DNA of 64,000 nucleotides from Acidimicrobiales bacterium MED-G01 (GCA_002457435.1 NTLA01000002.1:1-64000), one strand, 5' to 3'; positions 16,483 to 27,015 are shown, counted from the stretch's first letter. Notes: generated from the letters alone by a model not told the origin. Translations and numbers: made by a program.

Positions 16483-17253
16483 CTAGGCGTCTTGGAAGCT
16501 CACAATCCTCGCAAACGATGCTGCTTCTAGGGAGGCTCCCCCAACGAGGGCTCCATCAATATCTTCCATAGACATCAATTCGACTGCGTTTGATGCGTTG
16601 ACTGAGCCACCGTACTGAATGCGGACTTTCGTCCCAGCCGGCTTATGTATTGCAGTCACGACGCTTCTGATATGTGCACACATGAGTTGAGCATCTTCCG
16701 CTGAAGCTGTCTTCCCAGTTCCTATTGCCCATACCGGTTCATACGCTATGACTAGTTCGCTCAGTTGATCCTTGCTGAGGTCAGCCAGGCTGCCCGTGAC
16801 TTGGGTCTCTACCACTGACTCGGCTCCACCGCTCTCCCGTTCTTCAAGGGTCTCTCCCACACAAACGATCGGCACCATGCCATGCGCAAAGACCGATTTG
16901 GCTTTGGCTGCGACTATTTCATTGGTTTCGCCGGAGAGGGACCTTCGTTCGCTATGACCTACGATCACGAAACCAACTTCAAGTTTTTGCAGCATCGCCG
17001 GCGATACTTCGCCTGTAAATGCTCCTGATGACTCGGCGTGACAGTTCTGCGCCCCGAGATGGAAGTGCATCCGGTCGGCATCAATCAACGTTTGGATTGA
17101 TCGTAGGTCGGTGTAAGGCGGGTGAACAGACACTTCGACTGCGTCATAATCATGATTTCTAAGTTCGTAGCTCAGTTTCTGGACCATTTGTATCGCTTCG
17201 AAATGGTTGAGATTCATCTTCCAATTACCTGAGATCAACGGAATACGAGACAT
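16483..17253 (-). CDS. tpiA: Triosephosphate isomerase
   Basis: 256 residues, normal length. It interconverts dihydroxyacetone phosphate and glyceraldehyde 3-phosphate. The active-site residues are visible: Lys in GNWKMN near residue 12, the catalytic His in IVGHSERR, the catalytic Glu in IAYEPVWAIGTG, and the phosphate-binding QYGGSVN. It lies 9 bases after pgk in a gap-pgk-tpiA operon, so it is almost certainly co-transcribed. Confidence 0.97.
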   Translation of the reverse strand: MSRIPLISGNWKMNLNHFEAIQMVQKLSYELRNHDYDAVEVSVHPPYTDLRSIQTLIDADRMHFHLGAQNCHAESSGAFTGEVSPAMLQKLEVGFVIVGHSERRSLSGETNEIVAAKAKSVFAHGMVPIVCVGETLEERESGGAESVVETQVTGSLADLSKDQLSELVIAYEPVWAIGTGKTASAEDAQLMCAHIRSVVTAIHKPAGTKVRIQYGGSVNASNAVELMSMEDIDGALVGGASLEAASFARIVSFQDA

Positions 17254-17262
17254 GTGTGTTCC

Positions 17263-18405
17263 TTATTTCCTAAGGGCTGAGAGTCCTGGGAGGTCGCCCA
17301 ACTCAAGAAACTCTAGGCTGGCACCTCCTCCGGTACTGATGTGGTCCATGTAAGGCGTGAGGCCGATCTCTGCTACTGCCGCAGCGCTATCTCCCCCACC
17401 AACCACTGAGAATGTGCGACTGTCCGCCAAGGCCTGCGCGACAGCTCGAGTCCCAGATGCGAAACGGACATCTTCGAATAGTCCCATTGGGCCATTCCAG
17501 AAAACGGTTTTGGCTTCGTGGATAGCGTCACCGAATTCGGCTGCGGTACCAGGTCCGACGTCAAGCCCTTTCCAGCCGTCAGGTATCGAACGCCCCATTT
17601 GTCGGACCTCTCCATTATCACCACCGATGTCTCCGTCTGGGCTAAGGGCGGTGATGTCACTTGGCAAAACAATTGAGGCACCTGAATCGAGAATCCGGCG
17701 ACAGGTTTCCACCTGGTCAGCCTCACACAACGAATCTCCAATGTTGTGACCCATTGCCTTCAAGAAGGTGAAACACATGCCTCCTCCTATGAGGAGTCGA
17801 TCCACGGTGCCTAGGAGGGCTTCGATCACGCCAAGTTTGTCACTGACTTTGGCTCCACCTAACACCGCCACGAATGGCCGCTGCGGTGATGAACGTATCT
17901 TTCCGAGTATTTCGATTTCTTTTTCTAGTAAACGTCCGGCCGCGGCAGGGAGTTGTGCAGGTGGTCCGACGAGTGAGGCATGAGAGCGGTGTGAGACGCC
18001 AAACGCGTCGTTGACGTAACCGTCAAATGCCAGTCCACCTGCTCCTTCTACCAGGAACTGCACAAACTCTGAAGAATTTCCGACTTCACCAGGGCTGAAA
18101 CGCAGGTTTTCCAGCAATTGGACTCCTGGGGCCAATTCTTCGACTCTGCTCCTCAAGATCTCAGTCGAATAACGAGGATCTTGCTTTCCATCCGGCCGAC
18201 CGAAATGAGTTGCGATAACCACCGACGCTCCTCGATCAAGCAGCCAAGAAATAGTTGGCATCGCGGACCGAATCCGCAGATCGTCGGCAATTTCTCCATT
18301 CCGGATAGGAACGTTGAAATCGCACCTAACTAGAATGCGCTTGGCATCTAAGCTGCCTAATTCGGCCTCTAGGTCTTCGAGGGTAGGAATTAGAGAGGCA
18401 GTCAC
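17263..18405 (-). CDS. pgk: Phosphoglycerate kinase
   Basis: About 380 residues. The 3-phosphoglycerate site is shown by VRCDFNVP and THFGRPDGK, the nucleotide site by VAVLGGAKVSDKLGV and the C-terminal VVGGGDSAAAV. It makes ATP and 3-phosphoglycerate. The frame extends to a TTG at 18432, overlapping gap by 20 bases; GTG at 18405, just after the gap stop, is the more natural start and gives a normal N-terminus. It sits between gap and tpiA in the operon. Confidence 0.96.
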   Translation of the reverse strand: MTASLIPTLEDLEAELGSLDAKRILVRCDFNVPIRNGEIADDLRIRSAMPTISWLLDRGASVVIATHFGRPDGKQDPRYSTEILRSRVEELAPGVQLLENLRFSPGEVGNSSEFVQFLVEGAGGLAFDGYVNDAFGVSHRSHASLVGPPAQLPAAAGRLLEKEIEILGKIRSSPQRPFVAVLGGAKVSDKLGVIEALLGTVDRLLIGGGMCFTFLKAMGHNIGDSLCEADQVETCRRILDSGASIVLPSDITALSPDGDIGGDNGEVRQMGRSIPDGWKGLDVGPGTAAEFGDAIHEAKTVFWNGPMGLFEDVRFASGTRAVAQALADSRTFSVVGGGDSAAAVAEIGLTPYMDHISTGGGASLEFLELGDLPGLSALRK

Positions 18406-18412
18406 ACCGGAA

Positions 18413-19414
18413 TCAACCGCACGTAATGCCAACGAGATCTACCAGGCGGTTTGAGTAGCCCCACTCGTTGTCATACCAGCCACTGACTTTCACCAAGTTG
18501 TCGATAGTCATCGTGAGTCCCGCGTCGAATACACAACTTGAGGGATCTCCCACTATGTCCGACGAAACAAGTGGGTCTTCGCTGTAAGTGAGAATCCCTG
18601 CGAGTGGTGCACTAGAAGCTGCGGTCGAAAACGCAGCGTTAATTTCTTCGACCGACGGGGAGGCTGCTAACACAGCCGTGAAATCGGTAATCGAACCGTC
18701 CGGTATCGGCACACGCAACGAAGTGCCATCCAATTTCCCGTTCATAGCCTGAAGCACAAGCCCGGTCGCACGCGCCGCCCCAGTGGATGTGGGGATGATA
18801 TTTACCGCAGAGGCTCTAGCTCGCCTCAAGTCGCTGTGAGGGCCGTCAACGAGTGATTGGTCACCGGTGTAAGCGTGCACGGTTGTCATCAAACCTTTTT
18901 CGACTCCGAATGCTTCGTCTAAAACCTGGACCATTGGGACAAAGCAGTTAGTTGTACAACTCGCATTTGAAATGACTTTGTGTGTGTCTTTGTCAAATTC
19001 ATCGTGGTTGACGCCGACCACAATGGTGGCATCAGCTCCACCGGCCGGGGCTGACACAATTACGAGCGGCGCTCCGGCATCTAGGTGCTGTGCCGCCTTA
19101 TCTCTATCTGTGAAAATGCCAGTCGATTCAATGACTACGTCAACTCCTAAGTCGCCCCACGGTAACTCTCCAGGGTTACGTTCAGACAAAACCTTCAACA
19201 CCTTGCCGTCTATCGATATGCCACCGTCCACGGCGGCGATGTCGTTGGGTAGGTTGCCGAGCACAGAATCATATTTAAGAAGGTGAGCCATTGTGCTCTG
19301 ATCGCCTAGGTCATTGACTGCCACGATTTCTACGTCAGCACCTTGTTTCTGAATGGCTCGAAAGAAGTTTCTGCCGATACGGCCGAAGCCGTTAATACCA
19401 ACCCGCACGGTCAT
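18413..19414 (-). CDS. gap: Glyceraldehyde-3-phosphate dehydrogenase, type I
   Basis: 333 residues, normal length. The NAD-binding motif GINGFGRIGR is at residues 6-15, the catalytic Cys lies in SNASCTTNC, the active-site His in HAYTGDQ, and the C-terminal WYDNEWGYSNR is intact. It is the first gene of the glycolytic operon on this strand. Between it and rapZ are only 88 bases with a strong palindrome, where most relatives carry yvcK and whiA. Confidence 0.97.
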   Translation of the reverse strand: MTVRVGINGFGRIGRNFFRAIQKQGADVEIVAVNDLGDQSTMAHLLKYDSVLGNLPNDIAAVDGGISIDGKVLKVLSERNPGELPWGDLGVDVVIESTGIFTDRDKAAQHLDAGAPLVIVSAPAGGADATIVVGVNHDEFDKDTHKVISNASCTTNCFVPMVQVLDEAFGVEKGLMTTVHAYTGDQSLVDGPHSDLRRARASAVNIIPTSTGAARATGLVLQAMNGKLDGTSLRVPIPDGSITDFTAVLAASPSVEEINAAFSTAASSAPLAGILTYSEDPLVSSDIVGDPSSCVFDAGLTMTIDNLVKVSGWYDNEWGYSNRLVDLVGITCG

Positions 19415-19462
19415 TGGAAGGTTCGCTTTCTGGGAGGGAGTAGAGACGCTTCTGAATGTCTA

Positions 19463-19486
19463 CCCCATTGCCTCGAGGCAGTGGGG
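19463..19486. terminator. 24-base palindrome between rapZ and gap
   Basis: CCCCA-T-TGCCTC is followed directly by GAGGCA-G-TGGGG: eleven Watson-Crick matches and one G-U per arm, without a spacer. As RNA from the minus strand it forms a very stable hairpin starting 16 bases after the rapZ stop, a good place for a terminator, though no U-tract follows. As DNA it could be an operator for the glycolytic operon. Confidence 0.5.
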
Positions 19487-19502
19487 AATTGATTGGCTAC
19501 TT

Positions 19503-20375
19503 CTACATTTCTTTCGATTCAAGGTCTCTATGTCGGGTCCGAAGCGAATGGCCGCTTTCACCCAAAATCCGACCGAACTCCTCGGCTATTACGACACTTC
19601 GATGACGGCCACCTGTGCATCCAAAGGCGATCGTCAGGTAAGCCTTCCCTTCCTCAACATAAGAGGGAATCAGGAATTCGAAAAGTGGGAGTGTGTGTTC
19701 CAAAAAGGAAGTGGTAAGCGGCTGTTCAAGAACGTAGGTGCGGACATCTTGCTCAAGGCCTGTTCTCTGCCTCAACTCGGGGACCCAATGCGGATTGGGC
19801 AAGAAACGACAGTCGATAACCAAATCGGCTTCGGTGGGTACCCCGTGCTTGTAACCGAACGACATAACGGTTGTTTGCATGAACTGTTCATTGTCTACAT
19901 CGCTGAACACCTCGACGACCCGGGATTTCAATTCATGGACGATGAGGTCACCTGTATCGATGACTAAGTCCGCGGCCTGTCTAATGGGCTCCAACAGTTC
20001 ACGTTCTCGCTCAATTGCCTCGGTGACGGAGGCACTACTCTCACTTAGTGGATGTCGTCGCCTGGTTTGGTCATATCTTCGAAGCAACACCTCTGTTCGT
20101 GCATCGAGAAAAATGACGTTGACACGGGCTGCTGGGGTATGGAAATCCTTTAAAAAGCTCAGCAGGTCTTCTTGATGTTGATGGGAACCAGCAACTAATG
20201 CAATACGTTTGCCTAGGGAATCTGAAGGCGTAAGCACTTCAGCCGCGTTAGCCAGCAAGCTGGGTGGCAAATTATCGATGACCAGCCACCCCAGATCTTC
20301 CAAAGTGTCGGCCACCGTTGAGCGGCCAGCGCCCGACAGTCCTGCCACCACGACAAAATTGGGTGAATCAGTCAT
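19503..20375 (-). CDS. rapZ: RapZ-family nucleotide-binding protein
   Basis: 290 residues, the family length. The N-terminal Walker A GLSGAGRST is at residues 12-20, and the C-terminal half has the conserved FGCTGGRHRSV. In enterobacteria RapZ is an RNA-binding adaptor for RNase E that tunes glucosamine synthesis; the actinobacterial role is less clear. In most actinobacteria it sits in uvrC-rapZ-yvcK-whiA. Here a methyltransferase lies between uvrC and rapZ, and yvcK and whiA are absent from the locus. Confidence 0.94.
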   Translation of the reverse strand: MTDSPNFVVVAGLSGAGRSTVADTLEDLGWLVIDNLPPSLLANAAEVLTPSDSLGKRIALVAGSHQHQEDLLSFLKDFHTPAARVNVIFLDARTEVLLRRYDQTRRRHPLSESSASVTEAIERERELLEPIRQAADLVIDTGDLIVHELKSRVVEVFSDVDNEQFMQTTVMSFGYKHGVPTEADLVIDCRFLPNPHWVPELRQRTGLEQDVRTYVLEQPLTTSFLEHTLPLFEFLIPSYVEEGKAYLTIAFGCTGGRHRSVVIAEEFGRILGESGHSLRTRHRDLESKEM

Positions 20376-20407
20376 TCCTAAAGGTTAGATCGCTCGTCTA
20401 CAACAAA

Positions 20408-21130
20408 TCACCGCTTCTCGCATACAAGCACCAAAAGCCGAGGGATATGTTGAGCGGATCGATAGGCATCGTTACGCTCCAAGAAACCTTCAGGCGGAGC
20501 CGGTTCAAGCATTCGCACCAGAGATAGGCCTTGCTCAGTGAGCGTATTCAAGTAGACACTGAGGGGTCGATGAATGAACGGAATTCGAATTCCCAATTCG
20601 ACTTCTTCGACAGTTTCTTGCTCCACTAGGTATTGGCCAATTCTCCAGTACTGAATCGATGACTCCGGTGTGTGCTCTTCTACCCATCCGCTGCCTGGCG
20701 TTTGTAAAAGCGGATGGTTCAATAAGAAAACGAACCTTCCCTCTGGCCTCAGCACGCGAGCAACTTCGCTGATTGCGGTGCTCATGTCGGTTATATGTTC
20801 GAAGACAAGGCATGCCACCGCTGCATCGAAGGTTTCATTTTGGAAGGGCAGCTCTGATGCTGAAGCTTGGAGGTAATGTTCGCCAGCCGACCGAGCTAGG
20901 GCTTCAGATACTTGAGCCCAGGAGCGGTCTACTCCAAAAACACGAGAGAGATCACCGGGCAGCGTTCGAGCTACTTGACCTTCTCCGCACCCGATATCGA
21001 GGATCTTCTCGAAGCCGGTTGCGAGGTCCGCGACCAAGGGAAGTATCTGCTCTTTATATTCTGGATCTACCCCGTTAGTGAACTCACGCTGCCACCAAGT
21101 AGCGTGAGATTCCCAAAGATCCTCGGTCAT
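20408..21130 (-). CDS. Class I SAM-dependent methyltransferase
   Basis: 240 residues with a Methyltransf_11-type fold: motif I ILDIGCGEGQVART, then FGVDRSWAQ, ASELPFQNETFDAAVACLVFEHI and EVARVLRPEGRFVFLLNHP. The substrate is unknown; the general pattern fits small-molecule methylation. The ATG overlaps the uvrC stop as ATGA, so it is translationally coupled to uvrC, and rapZ follows 32 bases later. Confidence 0.88.
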   Translation of the reverse strand: MTEDLWESHATWWQREFTNGVDPEYKEQILPLVADLATGFEKILDIGCGEGQVARTLPGDLSRVFGVDRSWAQVSEALARSAGEHYLQASASELPFQNETFDAAVACLVFEHITDMSTAISEVARVLRPEGRFVFLLNHPLLQTPGSGWVEEHTPESSIQYWRIGQYLVEQETVEEVELGIRIPFIHRPLSVYLNTLTEQGLSLVRMLEPAPPEGFLERNDAYRSAQHIPRLLVLVCEKR

Positions 21131-22986
21131 GCGCTCCCCTGAGTCCGCTCGTGAACCGCTACCCCGACGCTGTCGGGAAGCCAGCTCAATGCAAGCAAAT
21201 CGTCAAGGGATGCTTGTTGAATTTTTCGGACTCCACCGAATTCTTTGATAAGCCGCTTTCGTCGCACGTCTCCGAGACCTGCTATGTCATCAAGGACACT
21301 TCGAGTCATTCTCTTATTTCGGAGCTGCCGATGGTAGGTGATTGCGAAGCGGTGACTTTCGTCACGTATGCGCTGCAAGAGATACAAAGCTTCGGAACCT
21401 CGCGGCACTTCGATAGGGGCGCCTCGTCCGGGAAGAAATACTTCCTCAAACTGTTTTGCTAATGCCACTACAGGAATTTCTTCTCGCAGGCCCAATGATT
21501 CCAGAACCCGTACCGCCACACCGAGCTGCCCTTTCCCTCCGTCCACAACTAGTAGCTGGGGGGGGTAAGCAAATTTGGTGACTTCAGTCGATGGTGACTC
21601 TCTTTCGTCTAAGTAATTCTTGAACCTTCGAAAGAGCACTTCTTCCATAGCCGCAAAGTCATCGTTGCCCTCGACATTGCGAACCTTGAATCGTCGGTAC
21701 TCACTTTTCCGCGGTAGCGCATCCTCGAGAACCACCATAGAGCCGACATAGTCGGTCCCTTGGAGGTGACTCATGTCGTAGCATTCGATACGCAGAGGAG
21801 CGTTAGGTAATCCCAGATACCTCTGCAATTCCTCTAATGCTTTGGCGCGACTGTTGTGGTCGGTGCCTCGCTTGAGTCGGTGCCGGGTAAAAGATTCCCG
21901 AGCATTCTTGGTCGCTGTTTCGTGCAACGCTCGCTTATCACCTCGCTGAGGTATTCGAATCTCAACTCGGGAGCCTCGTTGTTGAGTCAGCCATTCTTCG
22001 TAGAACGATTTTCTTTGTGGTAACGCTGGGACGAATACGTTCTTTGGCATTCCGATCGGATTTTCGTCGTGATAGATGTCTTCGACTATTCGGGCAATCA
22101 AGTCTGGTTGCGTAACATCCTCAACTTTGTCGACAATTGAGCCTCGTTGGCCCATAACCCTGCCTTTACGCACGAAAAAGACCTGAACCGAGGCTTCTAG
22201 CTCATCGTCGTGGACACCTATGACGTCGAAATCTTCATTCCTGGTGCCAGCAATCTGTTGCTTTTCTATCGCTTTGTTAACGCTAGATAGTCGGTCCCGG
22301 TATCTCGCAGCTAACTCAAACTCTTTGGAACTACTAGCAGACTGCATTCTGTTGTTTAAATCACGTAAGACTTCGTCGGTATCTCCTTCGAGAAAGCGAA
22401 TCAGTTCGCTCACTAAATCTTCGTATGCCTCCTTTGATATTTCTCCCACACACGGCCCGGCACATTGCTCGATGTGAAACAGAAGGCAGGGTCGACCTAA
22501 TCGCTGGTGCTCCGACATCTTGTTGTCGCTACAAGTCCGAATTGGGAATGTCCGCAATAGCAGATCCAACGTTTCTCTAATGGCATAAGCGTGACCGAAG
22601 GGACCGAAGTAGCGATTTGTCCGTTTTCGCTTTCCTCGCATAACCATCGCTCGCGGCCATTCGTCTCGCTGGGTGATGGCTAAAAATGGGTAGGACTTGT
22701 CATCGCGAAGACGAACGTTGAAACGAGGTTGATGCCTCTGAATGAGGCTGTACTCCAACATGAGAGCATCTACCTCAGTCGCAACTTCAATCCATTCGAC
22801 CGATGCCGCTGTCGAAAGCATCTGCACGGTCCTCGGATGTAGGTTTCGAACGTCTTGGAAGTAGCTGTTTAGCCGACTCCGTAGGCTCTTGGCTTTCCCG
22901 ACGTAAATGATGCGCCCAGCTTGGTCCTTGAACTGATAGCTACCTGGCTGGTCGGGAACCGAGCCAGACTCGGGACGCAGTGACAT
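21127..22986 (-). CDS. uvrC: Excinuclease ABC subunit C
   Basis: 619 residues. The N-terminal GIY-YIG nuclease is seen in PGSYQF and IIYVGKAKSLRSRL. A UVR domain (VLRDLNNRMQSASSSKEFELAARYRD) lies near the middle, the RNase H-like nuclease follows (IECYDMSH, VVDGGKGQL), and C-terminal helix-hairpin-helix motifs end it (VLDDIAGLGDVRRKRLI). It makes both incisions in nucleotide excision repair. TAGCCT lies exactly 6 bases before the ATG, and there is no Shine-Dalgarno sequence, so the message may be leaderless. Confidence 0.97.
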   Translation of the reverse strand: MSLRPESGSVPDQPGSYQFKDQAGRIIYVGKAKSLRSRLNSYFQDVRNLHPRTVQMLSTAASVEWIEVATEVDALMLEYSLIQRHQPRFNVRLRDDKSYPFLAITQRDEWPRAMVMRGKRKRTNRYFGPFGHAYAIRETLDLLLRTFPIRTCSDNKMSEHQRLGRPCLLFHIEQCAGPCVGEISKEAYEDLVSELIRFLEGDTDEVLRDLNNRMQSASSSKEFELAARYRDRLSSVNKAIEKQQIAGTRNEDFDVIGVHDDELEASVQVFFVRKGRVMGQRGSIVDKVEDVTQPDLIARIVEDIYHDENPIGMPKNVFVPALPQRKSFYEEWLTQQRGSRVEIRIPQRGDKRALHETATKNARESFTRHRLKRGTDHNSRAKALEELQRYLGLPNAPLRIECYDMSHLQGTDYVGSMVVLEDALPRKSEYRRFKVRNVEGNDDFAAMEEVLFRRFKNYLDERESPSTEVTKFAYPPQLLVVDGGKGQLGVAVRVLESLGLREEIPVVALAKQFEEVFLPGRGAPIEVPRGSEALYLLQRIRDESHRFAITYHRQLRNKRMTRSVLDDIAGLGDVRRKRLIKEFGGVRKIQQASLDDLLALSWLPDSVGVAVHERTQGSA

Positions 22987-22992
22987 ACCTAG

Positions 22993-22998
22993 AGGCTA
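22993..22998 (-). promoter_or_regulatory. -10 box for a leaderless uvrC message
   Basis: TAGCCT on the minus strand is 6 bases before the uvrC ATG, matching the TANNNT-N6-start pattern seen at other genes here. Confidence 0.4.
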
Positions 22999-23014
22999 TT
23001 CGCAAGAAACTCTG

Positions 23015-25864
23015 TCAGTTCGACAGGACCGGCGCGAGGAAGCGACCTGTGTGACTTCCTGATACTTTCGCGACCTTTTCGGGAACGCCACTGGCTACCA
23101 CTAGCCCGCCCCCATCTCCACCCTCAGGGCCCATATCGATAATCCAGTCAGCGGTCTTTATGACATCAAGGTTGTGTTCTATTACCACCACGGTGTTGCC
23201 TTGATCGACCAGCCTGCTTAGCACTGCGAGCAATCTACGGATATCTTCGAAATGAAGGCCGGTCGTAGGTTCATCCAGGATGTAGATGGTGTGACCGGTT
23301 GGTCGTTTAGCCAACTCGCTGGCAAGTTTTACTCGCTGCGCTTCCCCGCCCGAAAGGGTCGTCGCTGGTTGCCCGAGTCGGATATAACCCAACCCAACAT
23401 CAACCAGAGTCTGCATATGGCGCGCTATAGGAGGTTGAGCTGAGAAGAACTCCAAGGCCTCCTCGCATGGCATGTTCAACACATCAGCGATAGTCATCCC
23501 CTTGAAGCGCACTTCAAGGGTCTCTCGGTTGTACCGAGCTCCTTTGCAAACCTCACACGGCACGTAAACATCGGGGAGGAAGTGCATTTCAATTTTTATT
23601 GTCCCATCACCCGAACAAGCTTCACATCTCCCACCTTTGACGTTAAAGCTGAACCTGCCCGGCAGGTAGCCCCTCACCTTGGATTCGTTGGTTGCTGCGA
23701 AGAGCTTTCGGATACTGTCAAAGGCCCCCGTGTACGTCGCTGGGTTCGAGCGGGGAGTTCGCCCGATCGGTGATTGATCAATGTCTATGACCTTGTCCAA
23801 AGCTTCCCAGCCGTCAAGAGAGGTGTGTAGTCCAGGCACCTCCTTAGATTTGTAGATTTTTTGCATTAATGATTTTCGGAGAATCTCGTTAATAAGGGTG
23901 CTCTTACCGGATCCCGAGACACCTGTTATAGCTACGAAACAGCCAAGTGGAATCTCAACGTCTATAGATCTGAGATTGTTTTCCCGCGCCCCGCGAACCG
24001 TTAAGGAGTCGTTGAGTGGTTCCCGACGCGAGGTGGGGATCTCAATCTTGCGAATTCCCTTTAGGTACTCGCCAGTGACTGAGCCCTTAGCTTGTTCTAA
24101 TCCGCCAACCGGGCCGCTGTAAATGATTTCCCCACCATGTTCTCCTGCTCCAGGCCCAATATCAACCACCCAGTCGGCTTCCATGATTGTTTCTTGGTCA
24201 TGTTCAACGACAAGAACCGTGTTCCCTAGGTCCCTTAGGTGCTGCAAAGTCTCGATCAGGCGTCGGTTATCTCGCTGGTGTAGCCCAATCGACGGCTCAT
24301 CTAAGACGTACAAAACCCCTTCAAGGCCACTCCCGATTTGACTAGCCAGTCGAATTCGTTGAGCTTCGCCGCCAGCGAGCGTCGCTGCTGACCTGTTCAA
24401 CGTCAGATAATCCAATCCCACGTCCAATAGGAAGTTGAGGCGCGCATCAATTTCCTTGACAATGGGAGCGGCAATGATCGCTTCCCTTTCGCTAAGCGAC
24501 AAGCCATCGATGATCTTGGCCGCTTCACCTATCGAGACTGAGCAAAGTTCATAGATATTGTGGCCTGCCACTCGAACTGCGAGGGAAACCTCGTTGAGTC
24601 GAGCCCCATGACACGTACCACAGGGAACTTCTCTCATATACCCCTCGATACGGTCACGGGAATGGTCGCTATCTGTGTCGGCGTGACGACGTTGCAAGGT
24701 TGGTATGACCCCTTCCCAGTGGGTTGTGAAGCTCCGACTACGGCCATATCTATTTCTGTAACGGACCGTAAAGGTTCTGTTTTGAGGGCTGCCGTAAAGA
24801 AGTAGCTTTTTTTGTTTGGCTGTGAGCTTGGACCAAGGCTTGTCCACGGGAATATCGAACTCTTCGCCGGTAGCCCGTAACAAACGGCCATACCAGCGGC
24901 TAGCACCCGTAGCGAAGGGAGCGATAGCCCCGTCCTCGATACTGAGGTCACTGTTGGGGACAATCAGCTCAGGGTCCACTTCGAACCTGGTTCCTAATCC
25001 ATCGCAGGTCCCACAAGCCCCGTAGGGAGAGTTGAAAGAAAAGTTCCTTGGAGCAAGTTCTTCGAAAGACCGGCCGGTTGTCGGCGAGAATAGGTGCTGA
25101 CTGTACGTGAGCAACTCTGGCTCTTCATCCTCGGACATGAGCTCAACCCAAACATGTCCGTCAGCCAGCAAAAGCGAGGCTTCGATTGATTCTGTCAGCC
25201 GTTGCTCTATGCCTTCCCTGAGAACGAGGCGATCAACTATCACTTCGATGTCATGATTCACATAACGATCGAGTCGTTCTTCTGGAAGTACATCGGTTTC
25301 GGCCAGGTCGACGATCTCTCCATCCACTCGCGCCCGCACATAGCCCTGCGAGGCAAGGTCAGCTAGCAACGTGTGATATTCACCTTTTCGTCCACGAACC
25401 ACAGGGGCGAGGATCTGAAATCGACTTTCGCTTCCTAGCGTCAGAATCCGATCAACAATTTCTTGCGGAGTCTGACGTTGTACGACTTCGTCGGTTTCAG
25501 GGTCATGTTGTATTCCAACCCTTGCATAAAGGAGTCTCAAATAATCGTAAACCTCGGTGATTGTTCCCACAGTTGAGCGAGGATTTCTGCTGGCACTTTT
25601 CTGGTCAATTGAGATGGCCGGTGAGAGCCCTTCCAGAAAATCAACGTCAGGCTTATCCATCTGTCCCAAGAACTGTCGGGCATAGGCCGAGAGGGACTCT
25701 ACGTAACGTCTTTGCCCTTCAGCGTAAATCGTGTCGAAAGCGAGCGATGACTTGCCGCTGCCCGATAATCCCGTGAATACGATCAACTGTTCGCGTGGCA
25801 GATCCACATCAATGTTGCGGAGGTTGTTTTCTCTTGCTCCTCGGACGATTAATTGATCTCCCAT
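23015..25864 (-). CDS. uvrA: Excinuclease ABC subunit A
   Basis: 949 residues, full length. There are two ABC ATPase modules with Walker [10 protein letters not shown] near residue 35 and [10 protein letters not shown] in the second half. Zinc-finger cysteines are seen as CGTC and CGTCHGARL in the first half and [17 protein letters not shown] in the second. Signature LSGGEAQR and DEPTTGLH motifs are present. It finds DNA damage together with UvrB. It lies 28 bases before uvrC. A TAGGCT box sits 9 bases before the ATG. Confidence 0.98.
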   Translation of the reverse strand: MGDQLIVRGARENNLRNIDVDLPREQLIVFTGLSGSGKSSLAFDTIYAEGQRRYVESLSAYARQFLGQMDKPDVDFLEGLSPAISIDQKSASRNPRSTVGTITEVYDYLRLLYARVGIQHDPETDEVVQRQTPQEIVDRILTLGSESRFQILAPVVRGRKGEYHTLLADLASQGYVRARVDGEIVDLAETDVLPEERLDRYVNHDIEVIVDRLVLREGIEQRLTESIEASLLLADGHVWVELMSEDEEPELLTYSQHLFSPTTGRSFEELAPRNFSFNSPYGACGTCDGLGTRFEVDPELIVPNSDLSIEDGAIAPFATGASRWYGRLLRATGEEFDIPVDKPWSKLTAKQKKLLLYGSPQNRTFTVRYRNRYGRSRSFTTHWEGVIPTLQRRHADTDSDHSRDRIEGYMREVPCGTCHGARLNEVSLAVRVAGHNIYELCSVSIGEAAKIIDGLSLSEREAIIAAPIVKEIDARLNFLLDVGLDYLTLNRSAATLAGGEAQRIRLASQIGSGLEGVLYVLDEPSIGLHQRDNRRLIETLQHLRDLGNTVLVVEHDQETIMEADWVVDIGPGAGEHGGEIIYSGPVGGLEQAKGSVTGEYLKGIRKIEIPTSRREPLNDSLTVRGARENNLRSIDVEIPLGCFVAITGVSGSGKSTLINEILRKSLMQKIYKSKEVPGLHTSLDGWEALDKVIDIDQSPIGRTPRSNPATYTGAFDSIRKLFAATNESKVRGYLPGRFSFNVKGGRCEACSGDGTIKIEMHFLPDVYVPCEVCKGARYNRETLEVRFKGMTIADVLNMPCEEALEFFSAQPPIARHMQTLVDVGLGYIRLGQPATTLSGGEAQRVKLASELAKRPTGHTIYILDEPTTGLHFEDIRRLLAVLSRLVDQGNTVVVIEHNLDVIKTADWIIDMGPEGGDGGGLVVASGVPEKVAKVSGSHTGRFLAPVLSN

Positions 25865-25923
25865 TGTGCTGGGAGCCTATCCCGGGCCCATCTCTTAAAC
25901 GGGGAGCGAGGCATCAAATCGGG

Positions 25924-27015
25924 TCAGATCATAACCACTGATCTAAGCACCTCACCACGTTCCATTTTGTGAAAGGCATCCTCAACCTCGTCAATGCCTA
26001 TTTTCTCTGAGACAAACCGGTCCAATTGGAGACGGCCTTGTAAGTACAAATCAATCAACATAGGAAAATCCCGTGATGGTAAGCAGTCTCCATACCAGGA
26101 ACTCTTAAGTGCTCCACCCCTGCCGAATACTTCGATCAACGGTAAATCAATGCGCATCTCGGGGTTCGGGACCCCAACAAGTACCACTGTGCCCGCTAGA
26201 TCTCGCGCATAAAATGCCTGTTCGTAAGTAGCGGGGAGGCCGATCGCCTCGATAGCGACATCCACGCCATTTCCTTCGGTCAACGCCTGGACGGCCTCAA
26301 TGACCTCATCGCTCGTCATACCTGACGAGTTGATCGAATGAGTCGCTCCGAACTCCTTAGCCCATTTCAGTTTTTGGTCGTCTAAATCAATAGCGATAAT
26401 GGTACGAGCACCGGCAATTCGGGAACCTTCAATCGCTGCGTCTCCGACACCCCCGCATCCCCAAACTGCGACAGTGTCACCTCGAGTGACGCCTCCCGTG
26501 TTCAGTGCTGCGCCGAGTCCTGCCATCACTCCACATCCAATTAAGCCGGCGACTTCGGGCTCCGCAGCTGCATCTACTTTGGTCGCTTGCCCAGCCGCGA
26601 CCAAAGTCTTTTCGGCAAACGCCCCGATACCTAAAGCAGGTGAGAGGTCCACCCCATCAACCGTCATTTTTTGTTGGGCGTTGTGAGTGGAAAAGCAATA
26701 CTGAGGCCTTCCCCGCAAACAACTTCGACATTCACCACAGACAGCGCGCCAGTTGAGGATCACAAAGTCCCCCTCCTTAACGTTTCCCACCCCTGAGCCG
26801 ACTTGGCTGACGACTCCTGCTGCTTCGTGACCCAGGAGAAAGGGAAACTCATTATTGATTGCCCCTTCGCGGTAGTGAAGATCTGTGTGACAGACTCCGC
26901 ACGCTTGGACGTCGACCACCACTTCTCCCGGCCCTGGGTCGGGCACGTGGATTGTTTCAACAGAAACTGGAGTCCCTTTACTTCGAGCAATCACCCCACG
27001 CACTTCATGCGCCAT
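25924..27015 (-). CDS. mscR: S-(hydroxymethyl)mycothiol dehydrogenase (formaldehyde detoxification)
   Basis: 363 residues, a zinc MDR enzyme. The catalytic ligands are Cys42 and His63-Glu64; structural zinc Cys93, 96, 99 and 107. Long stretches match the mycothiol-dependent formaldehyde dehydrogenase branch, such as [29 protein letters not shown] and [14 protein letters not shown]. It oxidises the formaldehyde-mycothiol adduct and is also linked to S-nitrosomycothiol reduction. It implies mycothiol in this organism. It sits between uvrB and uvrA on the same strand, preceded by a highly structured leader that overlaps its ribosome binding site AAGGGGGG. Confidence 0.93.
   Translation of the reverse strand: MAHEVRGVIARSKGTPVSVETIHVPDPGPGEVVVDVQACGVCHTDLHYREGAINNEFPFLLGHEAAGVVSQVGSGVGNVKEGDFVILNWRAVCGECRSCLRGRPQYCFSTHNAQQKMTVDGVDLSPALGIGAFAEKTLVAAGQATKVDAAAEPEVAGLIGCGVMAGLGAALNTGGVTRGDTVAVWGCGGVGDAAIEGSRIAGARTIIAIDLDDQKLKWAKEFGATHSINSSGMTSDEVIEAVQALTEGNGVDVAIEAIGLPATYEQAFYARDLAGTVVLVGVPNPEMRIDLPLIEVFGRGGALKSSWYGDCLPSRDFPMLIDLYLQGRLQLDRFVSEKIGIDEVEDAFHKMERGEVLRSVVMI

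Noticed and set aside
19353-19967. 204-codon plus-strand frame opposite gap and rapZ
   Set aside because: It is antisense to two certain genes, has no recognisable domain and its length is explained by the codon structure of rapZ.
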